A stretch of 48,491 bases of DNA from Clostridia bacterium. Lineage in GTDB: Bacteria > Bacillota > Sulfobacillia > RBS10-35 > JADGHG01. Where the stretch lies: assembly GCA_019689585.1 (NCBI GenBank), contig JADGHG010000004.1, positions 1 through 48,491 on the forward strand. The letters run 5' to 3'. Position 1 is the first letter of the stretch, and each line of letters starts with the position of its first letter. The translations under genes were made by a program, and so were the position numbers. Below are positions 19,324 through 28,353 of this stretch, piece by piece. Below the pieces are notes generated by a model. That model saw nothing but the letters and a program-made list of their open reading frames with translations, searched no databases and was not told where the DNA came from.

Positions 19324-20306
19324 CGGCGCCGGGCCGCTCGCTCTTCGCGGCCGAGGCGAAGGCGCGGCTTGCGCGCCAGGTGCCGAGGGCGCCGGCCGCC
19401 CGGGCGGCCCTCGTCCACGGCCTCGCGCTCGCCGGCGCCCGCGTCGACGCGGGAACGCGCCCGCCGACGCTCCGGCTGCGCACGCGTTCGGCCTCCGTGG
19501 CCCGCCTGGCCGTCCTGCTCTTCCGGGAGCTCGACCCCGCGGCCCGCACCCGGCGCCCGCCGGGCGGCCGGGGCGTCGAGGTGGCGGTCGCGGCCGCGGG
19601 GCCGGCGGCCATGGCGGTCGCGCGGCGGGCGGGGCTCGTCGGGCCGCGCGGCCGGCCGCGCCTCGCGCGGATCCTCCGGACGCGGGCCGCCCGCCGGTCG
19701 TTCCTCGCGGGCCTCTTCCTCGGAGGAGGCTCCGTGAGCGACCCGAGGGCCGCGCCGCACCTCGAGATGGTCCTTCCCTCCGAGGAGGCGGCCCGGCTTG
19801 CGCGCGACGTCGCGGCCGGGTTCGGCGTCGCGTTCGCCTTCGGCCGCCGCCGCGGTGCCTGGCGCGTCTATCTGAAGAGCGCGGCGGAGATCGGCGAGTT
19901 CCTGCGGCTCGTCGGCGCCGGCCCCTCCCTTCTCGCGCTCGAGGACGAACGGGCGCGGCGCGAGGTGCGCGGGCGCGTGAACCGGCTCGTGAACGCCGAC
20001 ACGGCCAACATGCGCAAGGCGGCGCGCGCCGCCGCCGCCCAGCTCCAGGCCGTGCGCCGCCTCCTCGCCGACCGGGGCCTCTCCTCGCTCCCGGCGGCCC
20101 TCTCCGACCTCGCGCGGCTTCGTTTGGAGTATCCTGAAGCGAGTCTGGCCGAACTGGGCGCGCTCCTGCGACCGCCCCTCGGCAAGTCGGGCGTGCGCCA
20201 CCGGATGGCCCGGCTCGTCGCGCTCGCCGAGGGCGGCGGGCGCGAGCGGGGGGCCGGGCGCCCCGCAGGCGGCGCGGGAAGGAAGATGGCATCGCATGCT
20301 CGATGA
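19320..20306 (+). CDS. whiA: DNA-binding protein WhiA
   Basis: FLAGLFLGGGSVSDPR, NRLVNADTANMRKAARAAAAQ, LAELGALLRPPLGKSGVRHRM; follows yvcK. Confidence 0.95.
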   Translation: MTAPGRSLFAAEAKARLARQVPRAPAARAALVHGLALAGARVDAGTRPPTLRLRTRSASVARLAVLLFRELDPAARTRRPPGGRGVEVAVAAAGPAAMAVARRAGLVGPRGRPRLARILRTRAARRSFLAGLFLGGGSVSDPRAAPHLEMVLPSEEAARLARDVAAGFGVAFAFGRRRGAWRVYLKSAAEIGEFLRLVGAGPSLLALEDERARREVRGRVNRLVNADTANMRKAARAAAAQLQAVRRLLADRGLSSLPAALSDLARLRLEYPEASLAELGALLRPPLGKSGVRHRMARLVALAEGGGRERGAGRPAGGAGRKMASHAR

Positions 20307-21309
20307 GGCTCGGCTCCGCGACCGACCCCGAGCCCTCGACCCCTCGCGCGCGTGGGCCCGCATCGCGGACCCCATGGCGAAGGTCGAGCGGACCGTCGAC
20401 GCGATCCTCGACGCCGGCGACGAGTTCCTCTACGAGGCGTCCGCCCACCTCCTGCGAAGCGGCGGCAAGCGCCTGCGACCGGCCCTGCACCTCCTCTCCG
20501 CGGAAGCCTGCGGGGCCGATCCGGCCGGCGAGCCGGCCGTGCCCATGGCGGCCGCGCTCGAGTGCATCCACATGGCGACGCTCGTCCACGACGACGTCAT
20601 CGACGGGGCCGAGGAGCGGCGCGGCCGGCCGACGGTCCACCGCAAATGGGGCGCGCACACGGGGGTGATCGTCGGCGACTACCTCTTCGCGCGCGCCTTC
20701 GCCATCCTGGCCGACGTGGCCGGCCGGCGCGTGCTCCGGCTCATGTCGGCCGTCGTCTTCGAGATGGCGCAGGGCGAGATGGCCGAGCAGCGCTCGCTCT
20801 ACGACCTCGACCAGACGAAGGAGCAGTACTTCGAGCGCGTGCGGCAGAAGACGGCCGCCTTCATCGCCGAGTGCTGCCGGCTCGCGGCCGTCATGGCCGG
20901 GGCGGGCCGCGCCGTGGAGGACGCGCTCTGGCGCTACGGCATGGGGGTCGGCATGGGGTACCAGATCGTCGACGACCTCCTCGACTTCACGGCCGACCCG
21001 CAGGCGCTCGGGAAGCCGGTCGCGAAGGACCTGCGCTCGGGCGTCCTCACGCTCCCTGTGCTGCACGCCCTGAGCCTTCCGGAACTGGGACCGAGATTCC
21101 GGCGCCTCTTGGAGGAGACGGCCTGGGGTCAGGCGGAAATGGAATCGATCGTGGAGTGTCTCGCCGAGGCCGACGCCATCCGCTTCAGCTACGACCTGGC
21201 GCGCCGGTACGCGGAGGAGGGGCGCGAGGGCCTCGCCGCCCTTCCGCCGGGTCCGGCGCGGGACGCGCTCGACGCGCTCGCCCTGGCGCTCGTGGAGCGG
21301 GAGTTCTGA
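20296..21309 (+). CDS. polyprenyl/heptaprenyl diphosphate synthase
   Basis: GGKRLRP, LVHDDVID, GYQIVDDLLDF prenyltransferase motifs. Confidence 0.93.
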   Translation: MLDEARLRDRPRALDPSRAWARIADPMAKVERTVDAILDAGDEFLYEASAHLLRSGGKRLRPALHLLSAEACGADPAGEPAVPMAAALECIHMATLVHDDVIDGAEERRGRPTVHRKWGAHTGVIVGDYLFARAFAILADVAGRRVLRLMSAVVFEMAQGEMAEQRSLYDLDQTKEQYFERVRQKTAAFIAECCRLAAVMAGAGRAVEDALWRYGMGVGMGYQIVDDLLDFTADPQALGKPVAKDLRSGVLTLPVLHALSLPELGPRFRRLLEETAWGQAEMESIVECLAEADAIRFSYDLARRYAEEGREGLAALPPGPARDALDALALALVEREF

Positions 21310-21971
21310 TGAGCCTCACAAGCCGCGAGGCAGGCCGCCGGCCGCGCATCCCGGACGTGACGATCAAGCGGCTTCCGGTCTACCTGCGCGCCCTCGACGA
21401 GGCCGGCGAGCGCGGGGTCGAGATCGTCTCCTCGGCCGAGCTGGCGCGCCAGACCGGCTTCACCTCGGAGCAGATCCGCAAGGACCTCGCCTACTTCGGC
21501 GCCTTCGGCACCCGCGGCGTCGGCTACGACGTCGGGACGCTCGCCGACCGCATCCGCCGCATCCTCGGCCTGCACCGCGTCGTGCCGGCGGCGCTCGTCG
21601 GCGCCGGCCACCTCGGCACGGCCCTCGCCCGCTACAACCTGACGCGCCCGCATCCCGTCCGCATCGAGGCCATCTTCGACGTCGCCCCCGACAAGGTCGG
21701 CACGTCGATCGAAGGGGTGACGGTCGAACCGGTCGAGCGGCTCGAGGAGACGGTGCGGGCCAAGGGCTGCCGCCTGGCCATCCTGGCCGTGCCGGCGCCG
21801 GCCGCGCAGGAGGCGGCCCAAAGGCTCGTCGCGGCCGGCGTCGAGGCGATCCTCAACTTCGCGCCGGCGCAGCTCCAGGTGCCGGCGCACGTCCAGGTCC
21901 AGCACATCGACCTCGGCCTGGAACTCGAGAGCCTCGCGTACTACACGGCGGGGGAGAGGCTCTCGGTCTGA
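21309..21971 (+). CDS. rex: redox-sensing transcriptional repressor Rex
   Basis: TIKRLPVYLRALDE, QIRKDLAYFGAFGTRGVGYDV, Rossmann LVGAGHLGTAL. Confidence 0.96.
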   Translation: MSLTSREAGRRPRIPDVTIKRLPVYLRALDEAGERGVEIVSSAELARQTGFTSEQIRKDLAYFGAFGTRGVGYDVGTLADRIRRILGLHRVVPAALVGAGHLGTALARYNLTRPHPVRIEAIFDVAPDKVGTSIEGVTVEPVERLEETVRAKGCRLAILAVPAPAAQEAAQRLVAAGVEAILNFAPAQLQVPAHVQVQHIDLGLELESLAYYTAGERLSV

Positions 21972-21998
21972 GGCGGAGGCGCCGGGAGGGGGCGGCCG

Positions 21999-22829
21999 GT
22001 GCTCGACTTTCTGGCGGAGCTCGACGTCACCCGCGTCCTCCGCGCCATCGTCGACATCGGCATCATCGCCTACCTCGTCTACCGAGTCCTCATCCTCGTG
22101 CGGGGTACGCGCGCCACCCAGCTCATCCGGGGGCTCGTCGTCATCGTCGTCGCCTACTGGGTCTCGGGCTTCCTCGGCCTCGACGCGCTCCACTGGCTCC
22201 TCGACAAGGTGTGGGTCGGGCTCTTCGTCGCCGTGCCGATCGTCTTCCAGCCGGAGTTGCGGCGCGCCCTCGAGCAGGTGGGGCGCGGCTCGTTCTTCCG
22301 GCCCCTCACGGCGCTCGGCTCGGAGGACGTCGCGCACTTGATCGACGAGGTCGTGCGGGCGACCGAGACGCTTTCGCGCAACAAGACGGGCGCCCTCATG
22401 GTGGTCGAGCGCGAGACGGGGCTCGGCGACATCATCGAGACCGGCATCAAGATCGATGGGCTCGTCACGGCCGAGTTCCTCGTCAACCTCTTCATCCCGA
22501 ACACGCCGCTGCACGACGGCGCCGTCATCATCCGCGGCAACCGCGTGATGGCGGCGGCCACCTTCCTCCCCCTCGCCGAAAGCCACGTCGTGCCCACGGA
22601 GCTCGGCAGCCGCCACCGCGCCGCCGTCGGCATCAGCGAGCACTCCGACGCGGTCGCGATCGTCGTCTCCGAGGAGACGGGCCACGTGGCCGTCGCGCAC
22701 TCGGGGAAGCTCATCCGCGGCCTCGACTCGCAGGACCTGCGGGAGCTGCTCGAGCGCCTCTTGCCGCGCGAGCCGGCCGGGCTCGGCTTCTTCCGCTCCG
22801 GGAGGAACGCCGCCCATGAGGCGCGTTAG
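21999..22829 (+). CDS. cdaA: diadenylate cyclase CdaA
   Basis: TM N-terminus and DAC motifs LHDGAVIIRG and LGSRHRAAVGISE. Confidence 0.97.
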   Translation: MLDFLAELDVTRVLRAIVDIGIIAYLVYRVLILVRGTRATQLIRGLVVIVVAYWVSGFLGLDALHWLLDKVWVGLFVAVPIVFQPELRRALEQVGRGSFFRPLTALGSEDVAHLIDEVVRATETLSRNKTGALMVVERETGLGDIIETGIKIDGLVTAEFLVNLFIPNTPLHDGAVIIRGNRVMAAATFLPLAESHVVPTELGSRHRAAVGISEHSDAVAIVVSEETGHVAVAHSGKLIRGLDSQDLRELLERLLPREPAGLGFFRSGRNAAHEAR

Positions 22830-23760
22830 CGCCTGGCTGCGCGAGGACCTCTGGATCAAGGTCGCCTCGGTCGTCATCGCGGTGCTCCTCTGGGTGAACG
22901 TCGTCGGGCCGCCGCGGAGTTCGCCCCTCGCCCCGGTCCAGGCCACGGCGCAGAACGTGCCGGTCGAGTGGCGGCACCTGCCCGACGGCCTCAGCGTGGC
23001 CCGGCTCGACCCCCCGGTCGTGGCGGTGACCTTCCGCGCGCCGGCCACGATCGCGGACGGACTCGGGCCCGGCAGCTTCGCCGCGTTCGTCGACCTGCGC
23101 GACGCCGAGGCCGGCCGGCTCGCCTTCAACGTCGACGTGGCCGTGCCGGCGCAGGTCCAGCTCGTGAGCGTCGAGCCGCAGCGCGTGACGGTCACCCTCG
23201 CGGCCGTCTCGGCGCGCGAGGTCCCGGTGACGGTCCGCGTCTCGGGCCAGCCGGCCGACGGCTTCCGCGCCGGCGCGGCGCGCGCGACCCCCGAAGCGGT
23301 TGAGGTGTCCGGCCCGACGGCGGCCGTGGCGGCCGTGGCGTCGGTCGTGGCGACGGCCGATGTCGCGGGGCGCGAGGCCGACCTGACGGTCGACGCGCCG
23401 CTTACGGCGGTCGACGCCGACGGCGACCCGGTGGAAGGCGTCGCGCTCGATCCGGCCACGGCGCGCGTCACGGTGCCCGTCGCGGCCTGGGCCGAGAAGG
23501 TCGTCCCGGTCGAGGCCAGCCTCGCGGGCGAGCCGGCGGCCGGGTACCGGGTCGAGCGGGTCGGGGTCGAGCCGGCCGAAGTGCGGCTTTCCGGTCCGAA
23601 GGAGGCGCTCGACGCGATCGCGTCCGTCTACGCGCAGCCGCTCGACGTGGCGGGTCGCGACGCCGACCTCGAGGCGAAGGTCGGGCTCATCCTTCCCGCC
23701 GGGGTGACGAGCGACCCCGCTGAGGTGACCGTCTCGGCCCGGATCGTGAAGGCGCCGTGA
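22816..23760 (+). CDS. cdaR: YbbR-domain protein CdaR
   Basis: N-terminal TM plus YbbR repeats (VEVSGPTAAVAAV, VRLSGPKEALDAI); overlaps cdaA and glmM. Confidence 0.92.
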   Translation: MRRVSAWLREDLWIKVASVVIAVLLWVNVVGPPRSSPLAPVQATAQNVPVEWRHLPDGLSVARLDPPVVAVTFRAPATIADGLGPGSFAAFVDLRDAEAGRLAFNVDVAVPAQVQLVSVEPQRVTVTLAAVSAREVPVTVRVSGQPADGFRAGAARATPEAVEVSGPTAAVAAVASVVATADVAGREADLTVDAPLTAVDADGDPVEGVALDPATARVTVPVAAWAEKVVPVEASLAGEPAAGYRVERVGVEPAEVRLSGPKEALDAIASVYAQPLDVAGRDADLEAKVGLILPAGVTSDPAEVTVSARIVKAP

Positions 23761-25175
23761 AGCTCCGCCTCTTCGGCACGGACGGCGTGCGCGGCCGGGC
23801 CGGCGATGAGCTCACGGCGGAGCTGGCCTTCCGCCTCGGCCGGGCGGCCGCCCGCGTCCTCGGGCCGGGCTCGGGCGCGGAGGGCGGGCGGGTGCTTCTC
23901 GGCCGCGACACGCGCGCCTCGGGCCCGTGGCTCGAGGAGGCGTTGGCGGCCGGCCTCGCCGCCGGCGGGCTCGGCCCGGCGAGCCTCGGCGTCGCGCCGA
24001 CGCCGGCCGTGGCCCACCTCGTCCCCCGGTCCGGCTTCGCGCTGGGCGCCGTCGTCTCGGCCTCGCACAACCCGGCGGAGTACAACGGCATCAAGTTCCT
24101 CGACGGGGCGGGTCGCAAGCTCGCCCAGGCCGTCGAAGCGTCTATCGAGAGGGAGCTCGACGCCCCGGGCGACTGGGGCGAGACCAAGGACGCGGGCGGA
24201 GGCGGGCTCCCTCTCGCCCCCGACCGCTTGCGGGCCGACGCGCTTCTCGAGCTCTACCTCGAGCACCTCGTCGAGGCCGCGGGCGGTCGCTTCGCCGGCG
24301 AGCGGGTCGCGCTCGACTGCGCGAACGGGGCGGCGTTTCGGACGGCGCCCGAGGCCTTCCGGCGAGCGGGGCTCCGCGTCACGTCCCTCCACGACCGTCC
24401 GGACGGCGAGAACATCAACCGGGGGGCCGGGTCGGAGCACCCGGGGGCGCTCGCGGCTCTCGTGCGCGAGGGGCGCTTCGCCTGCGGCTTCGCCTTCGAC
24501 GGCGACGGCGACCGCTGCCTCGCCATCGACGAGCGCGGCGAGATCGTCGACGGCGACGGCCTCCTCGCCGTCCTCGCGCTCGACCTTCACGAACGGGGCC
24601 GCCTGCCCGGTCCGGCCGTCGTCGGGACGGTGATGACGAACCTCGGCCTCGAGCGGTTCCTCGCGCGCCACGGCATCGCCCTCGTCCGGGCGCCGGTCGG
24701 CGACCGCGAGGTGGCGGAGGCGATGGAGGCGGGCGGCTTCCGGCTCGGCGGGGAGCCCTCGGGGCACATCGTCGTCCGCGACTTCGCCGTCACGGGCGAC
24801 GGGGCCCTCACGGCGCTCCGCGTCCTCGACACGCTCCGGCGCAGCGGGCGTACACTGGGCGAGGCGGCGCGCCTCTGGGAGCGCCTGCCGCAGGCGCTCC
24901 GCAACGTGCGCCTGCCGGAGGGCGCGCGGATCGGGGACGACGAGCGCGACGCGCTCGCCGCCCTCCAGGCGAAGGCGGGGCGGGCGCTTTCCGGCCGCGG
25001 CCGGGTCGTCGTCCGGCCGTCGGGCACGGAACCGGTCGTGCGCATCCTCGTCGAAGGGGAGGACGAAGGGGAGGTGAGGGCGCGGGCGGACGAGATCGCG
25101 CAGGACGTCGCCCGGGAGCTCGAACGAAGCGCCAGGGCTCGCGCGGCTCGCGCGAGTCGACGAGGCGGGGACTGA
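23757..25175 (+). CDS. glmM: phosphoglucosamine mutase GlmM
   Basis: LFGTDGVRG, SASHNPAEYNGIKF, DGDGDRCLAID, RPSGTEPVVRI. Confidence 0.97.
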   Translation: MKLRLFGTDGVRGRAGDELTAELAFRLGRAAARVLGPGSGAEGGRVLLGRDTRASGPWLEEALAAGLAAGGLGPASLGVAPTPAVAHLVPRSGFALGAVVSASHNPAEYNGIKFLDGAGRKLAQAVEASIERELDAPGDWGETKDAGGGGLPLAPDRLRADALLELYLEHLVEAAGGRFAGERVALDCANGAAFRTAPEAFRRAGLRVTSLHDRPDGENINRGAGSEHPGALAALVREGRFACGFAFDGDGDRCLAIDERGEIVDGDGLLAVLALDLHERGRLPGPAVVGTVMTNLGLERFLARHGIALVRAPVGDREVAEAMEAGGFRLGGEPSGHIVVRDFAVTGDGALTALRVLDTLRRSGRTLGEAARLWERLPQALRNVRLPEGARIGDDERDALAALQAKAGRALSGRGRVVVRPSGTEPVVRILVEGEDEGEVRARADEIAQDVARELERSARARAARASRRGGD

Positions 25176-25402
25176 TCGAACCGTTCGGCGGATGGTCCCC
25201 CGGCCGGCCACGGTCGTGAGCCCCAAGCCCGAAATCCGGCGAGCGATCGCCGGGACAGGGGCCGGGCAGGTGGCGGCACGGCGCCGTGCCTTCCCGGGTG
25301 GGCGCAGGATGTCCCATCTTCGCCGAGATGGCTGCCGGGGCCCGGGCCCGCCCGCGCCCGGCCGGGCTGGGCCGGCTCGGCGCCGGGGAGAGATGGCGCT
25401 AC
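25176..25402 (+). promoter_or_regulatory. putative structured 5' leader of glmS
   Basis: Hairpin CCGGCGA-gcga-TCGCCGG (25236-25253), long-range GGGACA/TGTCCC (25252-25257/25310-25315), palindrome GGCACGGCGCCGTGCC (25275-25290), hairpin CCATCT-tcgccg-AGATGG (25314-25331). Confidence 0.45.
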
Positions 25403-27421
25403 ATGTGCGGCATCATCGGGTACGTCGGGCCGCGCAGCCCGCTCGACGTGGTCCTTTCGGCCTTGCGCCGGCTCGAGTACCGCGGGTACGACTCGGCCGG
25501 CGTCGGCGTGGTCGCGGACGGGCGCGTGCGGGTCGTCAAGCGCGAGGGCCCGCTCGAGGCGCTCGAGGCCGCCCTCGACGGGCTCTCGTCCGGGGCGGAC
25601 GGGCTCGTGGCGACGGCCATCGGTCACACGCGCTGGGCGACCCACGGCGCCCCGAGCGACCGGAACGCGCACCCGCACACCGACGAGCGCTCGGAAGTGG
25701 CGATCGTCCACAACGGCATCATCGAGAACGAGGGGGAGCTCCGCCGCGAGCTCGAGGGCCGCGGCCACCGGTTCCGCTCCGAGACGGACACCGAGGTCGT
25801 CGCCCACCTCCTCGAGGAGGTCTATCGGCCGGACGGGCCGGCCGGCGGCGACCTGGCCGAGGCGGTGCGCCTCGCCGTCGCCCGGCTCAAGGGCGCCTTC
25901 GCCTTCGTCGTGGCGAGCGCCCGCGAGCCGGGCCGCATCGTCGTCGTGCGCCAGGCGAGCCCGATCGTCATCGGGCTCGGCGAAGGCGAGAACTTCGTGG
26001 CGAGCGACATCCCGGCCCTCATCCCGTACACGCGCCGCGTGATCACCTTGGCCGACGGGGACATGGCCGACGTCCGGGTCGACCGCGTCGCCCTCTCCGA
26101 CCTCCGCGGCCGGCCCGTCGACCGCAGGCCGTTCACGGTGAGCTGGGACCTTGCGCTCGCCGAGCGCGGCGGCTACCCGCACTTCATGCTGAAGGAGATC
26201 CACGAGCAGCCCGACGCCTGGCGGCGCACGCTCGCCGGCCGCGTCGACGGGGAAGGGCGCGTGCGGCTCACGGCGGAAGCCGGCCGGGCCGAGGGGGAGG
26301 CCGCGATCGAGGCGGGCCGCGAGGAGGCGGCGCTCATCTCGGTGACCGGTTCCGGGGAGAAGGAAGCCTTGGCCCGGCTCCTGGCCCGCGAGTTCCGGCG
26401 CGTGGCGATCGTCGCCTGCGGTTCGGCCTACCACGCGGGTCTCGTCGGCAAGGCGCTCGTCGAGCGCTGGGCCAAGCTGCCCGTCGAGGTCGACGTCGCC
26501 TCGGAGTTCCGGTACCGCGAGCCGCTCGTGGGCGAGGACACGCTCGCGATCGCGATCTCGCAGTCGGGCGAGACGATCGACACGCTCGCGGCCCTGCGCG
26601 AGGCGAAGGCGCTGGGCGCCGGGACGCTCGCGATCGTCAACTCGGTCGGCTCGATCATCGCGCGCGAGGCGGACGCCGTGCTCCCGATGCGCGCCGGCCC
26701 CGAGATCTCGGTCTGCTCGACGAAGGCGTACACGACCCCCATCCTCTGCCTCGCGCTCCTCGCGCTCGAGCTCGCGGCCAGGCGGGGGACGATGGACGAG
26801 GAGGCGCGGCTGGCGGTGGGGCGCGAGCTCCTCGCCCTGCCCGACCGCGGCCGGGAGGCGCTCGCGACCGACCGACGCGCGGCCGAGCTCGCGAAGCGGC
26901 TTGCCACGTGCGAGGACGTGTTCTTCATCGGGCGCGGGCTCGACTACGCCGCCGCGATGGAGGCGCAGCTGAAGCTCAAGGAGATCTCGTACATCCACGC
27001 CGAGGCCTACGCGGCCGGCGAGCTGAAGCACGGCACGCTCGCCCTCGTCACGGAGGGCGTGCCGGTCGTGGCGCTGGCCACGCAGCCGGAGCTCATGGAC
27101 AAGGTGACGAGCAACATCCGCGAGGTCGAGGCCCGGGGCGCGTGGGTCATCGCGGTCGCCACCGATCCTCTGCTCCCGGCGGCCGCCGGGCCGGCCGGCG
27201 CGGACGCGGGGGCGGCGCCTTTGAGACGGCGCGCCGAGGGGACGCGCGCGCTCCTTCCCGAGAGCGTCCGGGACGTCCTCGCGATCGCGCCCACGCACCC
27301 GCTTCTCGCGCCGGCCGTCGCCGCCATCCCGCTCCAGCTGCTCGCCTACCACGCGGCCGTGCGCCGGGGGAGCCCCGTCGACAAGCCGCGCAACCTGGCG
27401 AAGAGCGTCACGGTCGAGTGA
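25403..27421 (+). CDS. glmS: glutamine-fructose-6-phosphate aminotransferase (isomerizing)
   Basis: Starts MCGIIGYVG (catalytic Cys2); SIS domains; C-terminus KPRNLAKSVTVE. Confidence 0.98.
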   Translation: MCGIIGYVGPRSPLDVVLSALRRLEYRGYDSAGVGVVADGRVRVVKREGPLEALEAALDGLSSGADGLVATAIGHTRWATHGAPSDRNAHPHTDERSEVAIVHNGIIENEGELRRELEGRGHRFRSETDTEVVAHLLEEVYRPDGPAGGDLAEAVRLAVARLKGAFAFVVASAREPGRIVVVRQASPIVIGLGEGENFVASDIPALIPYTRRVITLADGDMADVRVDRVALSDLRGRPVDRRPFTVSWDLALAERGGYPHFMLKEIHEQPDAWRRTLAGRVDGEGRVRLTAEAGRAEGEAAIEAGREEAALISVTGSGEKEALARLLAREFRRVAIVACGSAYHAGLVGKALVERWAKLPVEVDVASEFRYREPLVGEDTLAIAISQSGETIDTLAALREAKALGAGTLAIVNSVGSIIAREADAVLPMRAGPEISVCSTKAYTTPILCLALLALELAARRGTMDEEARLAVGRELLALPDRGREALATDRRAAELAKRLATCEDVFFIGRGLDYAAAMEAQLKLKEISYIHAEAYAAGELKHGTLALVTEGVPVVALATQPELMDKVTSNIREVEARGAWVIAVATDPLLPAAAGPAGADAGAAPLRRRAEGTRALLPESVRDVLAIAPTHPLLAPAVAAIPLQLLAYHAAVRRGSPVDKPRNLAKSVTVE

Positions 27422-27428
27422 GGCGTCG

Positions 27429-28346
27429 CTAGCGCGGCCGGCGCGCGAGGACGAGGGCGGCGAGGACGGCGAGAAGGCCCGCGAGGGCGAGAAGCCAGGG
27501 GAGCGGCGAACTGCCCGTGGCGCCGGCCGCCCGGCCCTCGTCAGCCGAGGACCCTTCGGGCGGCCGGGAGCCGGGCCCCGCCTCGGATGCGCCCTCCGAC
27601 GGGGGCGGCCCCAGCTCGGCGAAGACGATGGCCCCGCCTTCCGAGCCGGCCTGAAGGTACGAGCGTACGACGGTCCCGCCCTCCCAGAGCGTGAGGTCGG
27701 TCGGGCCGACGACGCGCGCGTGCTCGTAGACCGGGTACGGCCTCCCAGCGAGGACGAGCGTGTAGCTCGCCTCGCCGTCGGGCGTCGTCTCCGTGCGCAC
27801 CTCGGCGACGGGCCCGGTCGGGCCGGGCGCGACGCCGAAGGAGCGGAGCTCGGCGGGGCCGAGGTGGTCCGCGATGACGGCGGCCGCCTGCGCCTTCGTG
27901 ACCGCGCCGCCCGCCTCCTCCGAGAGGCGGAGCCGGCCGTCGAAGATCGCCCGGTCGACGTCGGCGAGCGTCGCGTCCCCCGAGAGGGACGGGAGGTACG
28001 GCCGTCCCGCCGCGACGAGGGCCGCGAGGTCGGGCGCCTCGCCCCCCGGCGCCCGGCGGTGCGCGAGGGCCGCCCAGGCCGCGAGGTCGCGCCGAGTGAG
28101 GCGCGCGTCCGGCTCGAAGACGGGCGTCTCGGGGACGACGCCGAGCGCGACGAGCAGCACGATGTCCCCCGCCTCGGGGGCGGCGCCGATGTCGGGGAAC
28201 TCGGTCTTCTCGTTCGCGATGTGCGCCGAGGCGGAAGGGGCGGGAGGCGCAAGCGAAAGGAGAAGCGCCAGCGCGAAGGCGGCCCGGAGGAGCCGGAACG
28301 AAGCGCGAGAAGACGTCGCGACGACCTGCCGGCGCCGGCGGTACAC
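27429..28346 (-). CDS. secreted, C-terminally TM-anchored protein with SLH-like repeats
   Basis: Signal peptide ending SASA|HIANEKTEF; two SLH-like stretches (FPDIGAAPEAGDIVLLVALGVV..., LADVDRAIFDGRLRL...GAVTKAQAAAVI); C-terminal TM. Confidence 0.65.
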   Translation of the reverse strand: MYRRRRQVVATSSRASFRLLRAAFALALLLSLAPPAPSASAHIANEKTEFPDIGAAPEAGDIVLLVALGVVPETPVFEPDARLTRRDLAAWAALAHRRAPGGEAPDLAALVAAGRPYLPSLSGDATLADVDRAIFDGRLRLSEEAGGAVTKAQAAAVIADHLGPAELRSFGVAPGPTGPVAEVRTETTPDGEASYTLVLAGRPYPVYEHARVVGPTDLTLWEGGTVVRSYLQAGSEGGAIVFAELGPPPSEGASEAGPGSRPPEGSSADEGRAAGATGSSPLPWLLALAGLLAVLAALVLARRPR

Positions 28347-28353
28347 GCGCGCT

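Noticed and set aside
25270-25300. T-box-like stretch AGGTGGCGGCACGG in the glmS leader
   Set aside because: Does not match the AGGGTGGNACCGCG T-box consensus closely enough and glmS is not a typical T-box target; reported only as an unclassified structured leader
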